A DNA stretch of 8,534 bases, taken from NCBI GenBank assembly GCA_944345045.1, contig CALVMI010000008.1, positions 1-8,534 on the forward strand, in the 5' to 3' direction. The DNA comes from an uncultured Bacilli bacterium (lineage in GTDB: Bacteria; Bacillota_I; Bacilli_A; RF39; UBA660). Below, in pieces: positions 6,022 to 8,534 of the stretch (the first letter of the stretch is position 1; each line of letters begins with the position of its first letter). The notes beneath the pieces were generated by a model. The model had not been told where the DNA came from, made no database searches, and was given only the letters and a program-made list of their open reading frames with translations. Both the position numbers and the translations under genes were made by a program.

Positions 6022-6653
6022 AAACATTCCTTATAAGATAATCGAATAAGAGAAGCAATTTTATGAATTTTTAAAGTATAAGGTTTCTTTAACTCCTCTA
6101 AACAATCTGTAATCATTTTTTCTAAATCGTTTTCTAATATACCAAACCATTCATAATACAAATAAGTACATTTTGTTACATTTTGCGTTTTTAATAAAGT
6201 TTTTAATTCAATCTTAATAAGATTTTTCTCAGCTATTGCTTGTCTAAAATCTTTTCTTTTCACAATTTTTTTATTCTTTATAAAAGGAAAAATACTTTCT
6301 TTTAAAGAATGGGCCATTTCATTAGCATTATTCTCATCTTCAACTAATAACTGAGAACGCGCTAAAACGTGACCATCTACATCAATTTCAATAACCAAAC
6401 AATGATTTGTCGAAGAAACCAAAATCATACTCGCATTTTGACTATTTCCTTTAATTAAAGTTTTTTGCAAAAAATCTTTGACAAAATTTTCTTCTAAACT
6501 TCCTTCATACATACACAAAGTTTGAAAATCTTTTTCTGAAACTCTTAAAAAAGGAATCTTTTTAAGTGAGAGTATGGAATCATTTTTATCCCATTCATAA
6601 AATTCCCAAGCCATTTCATCTAAATTAACTAACAAATCATAAAAATAGTGCAT
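6018..6653 (-). CDS. Conserved hypothetical protein resembling DUF3603
   Basis: 211 residues, soluble, no signal peptide or membrane helix. The N-terminus MHYFYDLLVNLDEMAWEFYE, followed by W-D-K-N-D and K-K-I-P, resembles the DUF3603 family of Firmicutes as I recall it (a YxYDxxxNxxxxxxEFYEW start). Its function is not established. The rest alternates acidic helices with a central strand-rich part (MILVSSTNHCLVIEIDVDGHVLAR). The ATG at 6653 is preceded by AAGGA at 8 nt and lies 4 nt after the stop of the membrane microprotein. Its TGA overlaps the lipoprotein ATG by 4 bp, so the two products are probably made in step. Family membership is from memory of the motif; a profile search would settle it. 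Confidence 0.8.
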   Translation of the reverse strand: MHYFYDLLVNLDEMAWEFYEWDKNDSILSLKKIPFLRVSEKDFQTLCMYEGSLEENFVKDFLQKTLIKGNSQNASMILVSSTNHCLVIEIDVDGHVLARSQLLVEDENNANEMAHSLKESIFPFIKNKKIVKRKDFRQAIAEKNLIKIELKTLLKTQNVTKCTYLYYEWFGILENDLEKMITDCLEELKKPYTLKIHKIASLIRLSYKECL

Positions 6654-6657
6654 TTTC

Positions 6658-6864
6658 CTAATCCTTTCCTTTTAAATAAATTCCTAATAAAATAATACCA
6701 ATCCACAAAAAATAAAATTCAATTCTTCTACTAATAAAATGAACATAATCTAAAAAACTATACCCTAAAACAAAAACATTTACATAAAGAAAAGTAAAAA
6801 ATAAACCGATAATTGTCAAAAAACATCCTAAAATCAAAAAAACATTTTTTTTCATCTTTCTCAT
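6658..6864 (-). CDS. Two-helix membrane microprotein
   Basis: 68 residues, or 65 if the second ATG (6855) is used. Two hydrophobic helices at about 6-33 and 48-64 are joined by a short loop with YVHFISRRIEF and end in the polar tail KGKD. No recognised family. Neither start has a good Shine-Dalgarno site, so the start is uncertain. It is kept as a real gene because it fills the space exactly, has a clean membrane-protein composition, and its stop is 4 nt before the DUF3603-like gene, making it the first gene of that operon. It is transcribed divergently from uppP across a gap of about 57 bp. Confidence 0.65.
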   Translation of the reverse strand: MRKMKKNVFLILGCFLTIIGLFFTFLYVNVFVLGYSFLDYVHFISRRIEFYFLWIGIILLGIYLKGKD

Positions 6865-6894
6865 AAAATATTCTATTTCTTATTTTTCATTTTT

Positions 6895-6900
6895 AGTATA
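6895..6900 (-). promoter_or_regulatory. Possible -10 box of the microprotein operon
   Basis: TATACT on the minus strand (6900..6895), 5 of 6 matches, would give a start near 6888 and a 24-nt leader. No good -35 is seen 16-18 nt upstream (ATAATA only). It shares bases with the uppP -10 on the other strand. Confidence 0.35.
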
Positions 6901-6904
6901 TAAT
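6899..6904 (+). promoter_or_regulatory. -10 box of uppP
   Basis: Perfect TATAAT on the plus strand; the sequence 17-18 nt upstream is T-rich but a poor -35. Start would fall near 6910-6912, at the Shine-Dalgarno itself, so the leader would be only about 10-12 nt. Confidence 0.5.
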
Positions 6905-6921
6905 GTTGTAAGGTGATTATT

Positions 6922-7734
6922 ATGAATTATATTATCTATATTATATTAGGAATTATTCAGGGCTTTACTGAACCACTTCCTATTTCCAGCAGCGGACACT
7001 TAGTTCTTTTTAAAAATTTGTTTAATACAAACATGTTAAATGATGTAAACTTTGAAATTGTTGTTAATTTTGGTTCTTTCATTGCTATATTCTTAATTTT
7101 TTGGAAAGATATCGTAAAACTTATTCAAGCATTCTTCGGATATATCTTTGATAAGAAAAAAAGAAAACAATTTCAAAAAGATTTTAAATATTGTTTACTC
7201 ATTATTATTGGTAGTATTCCAGTTGGAATAGCTGGCTTACTTTTAAAAGATAAGGTAGACGCATGGTCTGGAAACATGACATTACTAGGAATTTCTTTTA
7301 TGTTTACCGCTTTTATGCTTTTCCTAGTTCGTAAAAGTAATGGTAAAAAAGAAGATCATGATATTACATATAAAGATGCAATTATTATAGGACTTATGCA
7401 AATGATTGCTTTAATACCAGGAATTAGTCGTAGTGGTACCGTCTTAGTAGGTTGTCTTCTTTGCAAAATTTCTCGAAAATCTTCTTTAAAATATACATTT
7501 ATGCTATATCTTCCCGTAAGTGTAGCCTCAATGGGACTTGGTGTTGTTGATCTAGTTCAAAGTGGTTCTCTAACTTCATTATGGCTTCCATATACCCTTG
7601 GATTAGTGGCAGCTGGAATAGTGACTTACTTTTCATATCGTTGGCTATCTCGTCTAGTTCGCGACGGCAAACTTTGGAAATTTTCCATTTATTGCTTTTT
7701 CTTATCTATATTTGTTCTTATTTATTTTCGTTAA
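6922..7734 (+). CDS. uppP: Undecaprenyl-diphosphate phosphatase (UppP/BacA)
   Basis: 270 residues from the ATG at 6922. An in-frame GTG at 6913 is part of the AAGGTG Shine-Dalgarno, which ends 6 nt before the ATG. Integral membrane enzyme that removes one phosphate from undecaprenyl diphosphate, recycling the lipid carrier used for peptidoglycan and other wall polymers; overproduction is known to give bacitracin resistance. Both family signatures are present: GIIQGFTEPLPISSSGHLVL (10-29, with Glu17, Ser23 and His26 at the catalytic positions) and PGISRSG (166-172, with Arg170). The usual TEFLP reads TEPLP here. About seven to eight membrane segments cover the length, which is typical for the family (265-280). 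It is the only plus-strand gene, divergent from the microprotein operon and convergent with the zinc-ribbon gene. Confidence 0.96.
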   Translation: MNYIIYIILGIIQGFTEPLPISSSGHLVLFKNLFNTNMLNDVNFEIVVNFGSFIAIFLIFWKDIVKLIQAFFGYIFDKKKRKQFQKDFKYCLLIIIGSIPVGIAGLLLKDKVDAWSGNMTLLGISFMFTAFMLFLVRKSNGKKEDHDITYKDAIIIGLMQMIALIPGISRSGTVLVGCLLCKISRKSSLKYTFMLYLPVSVASMGLGVVDLVQSGSLTSLWLPYTLGLVAAGIVTYFSYRWLSRLVRDGKLWKFSIYCFFLSIFVLIYFR

Positions 7735-7766
7735 AAAAGAAACTTATATTTCAAAGTTTCTTTTTT
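7733..7766. terminator. Bidirectional terminator between uppP and the zinc-ribbon gene
   Basis: A perfect 13-bp inverted repeat (7733-7745 and 7754-7766; core GAAACTT / AAGTTTC flanked by A6 / T6) with an 8-nt loop. Read from either side it is a hairpin with an A-rich left and a T-rich right arm. It overlaps the uppP stop and directly abuts the stop of the opposing gene, so one element serves both. Confidence 0.9.
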
Positions 7767-8453
7767 TTAATGACCAATTTGTCTTATTTGCCAAATAAAT
7801 TTTAAACCAGGTAACCATGGTAAAAGAACCAATATAAAAAGAATAAGTAAAATCACTAAACCGATCAAATAATAAATGATGGCTTTAAAAGGCTTTCCTT
7901 TTTTCTTTATCAATTCTTGAATTTCTATCATACTTTTATTAGAATTTTGTTGGAGAATTTGGGAAACATCATTTTGAACATAAGCTAAATAGTTTTTATT
8001 AAAATTCAATCCAAAATATATACCCGCTATATTACTAGCAAACAAACTAATAATGCCTAATCCTATAAGATCTAAAAGAGTAGATGCTACCGTAATAGCT
8101 ACTAAAGCAATCACTCCTACTTTCCATTGTCTGCGATAAAACAAATAAGGCACCGGAACAAAAAAGGCAGGCCATGACCACTTATGATTTTTAATCTTGT
8201 AATAATTCTTACCAATATATAAAGCGACCAAATCTTCTTGTGATGTAGTAACATTTGTTTCAGAAGAAGCATTCAAATTTAAGGTCTCAATCGGAGTTGA
8301 ATTTATACCAGTTGTTGTATTCACATTGGGCTGATAAAGTCCAGAAAAAACAGCCTCTCTACCATTAACAACATTATTAACTAAAACACTCCCACATATT
8401 GGACAGACTTGCTCGCCATTATAATACTCTTTTTGACAATTTATGCACTTCAT
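7767..8453 (-). CDS. Zinc-ribbon membrane protein with DUF2628-like domain
   Basis: 228 residues. An N-terminal zinc ribbon has two CxxC knuckles (Cys3/Cys6 and Cys17/Cys20). It is followed by an Asn/Thr/Ser-rich linker (about 25-75), then KWSWPAFFVPVPYLFYRRQW (91-110), the hallmark entry of DUF2628-type membrane domains. Membrane helices lie at about 112-130, 132-149 and 190-212, with a polar amphipathic stretch (158-188) before the last. No enzymatic motif is seen and the function is unknown; such zinc-ribbon membrane proteins are common in Firmicutes. The ATG at 8453 has AGGAG (8465..8461) 7 nt upstream. It is a single-gene unit ending at the terminator shared with uppP. Confidence 0.88.
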   Translation of the reverse strand: MKCINCQKEYYNGEQVCPICGSVLVNNVVNGREAVFSGLYQPNVNTTTGINSTPIETLNLNASSETNVTTSQEDLVALYIGKNYYKIKNHKWSWPAFFVPVPYLFYRRQWKVGVIALVAITVASTLLDLIGLGIISLFASNIAGIYFGLNFNKNYLAYVQNDVSQILQQNSNKSMIEIQELIKKKGKPFKAIIYYLIGLVILLILFILVLLPWLPGLKFIWQIRQIGH

Positions 8454-8476
8454 ATAAATACTCCTACTCTAAAAAA

Positions 8477-8505
8477 AGAATAACATAAAAATATGACTTT
8501 AACAA
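8477..8505 (-). promoter_or_regulatory. Probable promoter of the zinc-ribbon gene
   Basis: TTGTTA (8505..8500), a 17-nt spacer and TATTCT (8482..8477) with a TG one base before the hexamer (extended -10). Each hexamer matches 4 of 6; spacing and the TG support it. Nothing else is recognised from here to the right edge. Confidence 0.45.
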
Positions 8506-8534
8506 TCATTTTGGAAAAATATTACATTTTATTT

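Noticed and set aside
7581..7805. Plus-strand open frame overlapping the uppP end
   Set aside because: Out-of-frame shadow of uppP that runs through the terminator; no ribosome binding site.
1..8534. tRNA, rRNA, CRISPR arrays, insertion sequences, riboswitches
   Set aside because: No cloverleaf-like segment, regular repeat-spacer pattern, transposase or long structured leader was seen; almost all the sequence is taken up by protein genes.

Overview
The window is AT-rich, tightly packed DNA from a low-GC Bacillota (Firmicutes) bacterium. The evidence is the strong Shine-Dalgarno sites, the SigA-type promoters, TAA/TAG/TGA all used as stops, and a dacB-spmA-spmB spore-maturation operon. The CTnGA-type surface protein and the general gene style suggest an uncultured gut Bacilli or Clostridia lineage. 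That placement is an inference, not something the sequence proves.

Nine of the ten genes lie on the minus strand; only uppP is on the plus strand. From left to right: (1) the N-terminal 201 codons of an Asn/Pro-rich protein that runs off the left edge, with a good promoter; (2) a membrane-anchored glucosaminidase/lysozyme-like cell-wall hydrolase with its own promoter and terminator; (3) spmB, spmA and a DacB-like D-Ala-D-Ala carboxypeptidase, read in the order dacB-spmA-spmB with overlapping ends as in Bacillus; (4) a 554-residue secreted or membrane-anchored protein with a C-terminal formylglycine-enzyme/C-type-lectin-like fold, isolated between its own promoter and terminator; (5) a three-gene operon of a two-helix membrane microprotein, a DUF3603-like protein and a lipoprotein; (6) divergent uppP, undecaprenyl-diphosphate phosphatase; (7) convergent to it, a zinc-ribbon membrane protein that shares a bidirectional terminator with uppP.

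Most of the genes act at the cell envelope: lipid-carrier recycling (UppP), peptidoglycan trimming (DacB-like, glucosaminidase), spore core dehydration (SpmA/SpmB), and several surface or membrane proteins of unknown role.

The most interesting signal is a run of ten G (read on the minus strand, 5463..5454) inside the spacer of a TTGACA promoter for the lectin-like surface protein. G-tracts in promoter spacers are a classic slipped-strand phase-variation device, so this gene may be switched on and off by tract length. The same short region holds a terminator hairpin whose left arm overlaps the predicted transcription start, and a second TTGACA pointing the other way. No RNA genes, CRISPR arrays, insertion sequences or phage genes were seen, and no intergenic gap exceeds 300 bases.
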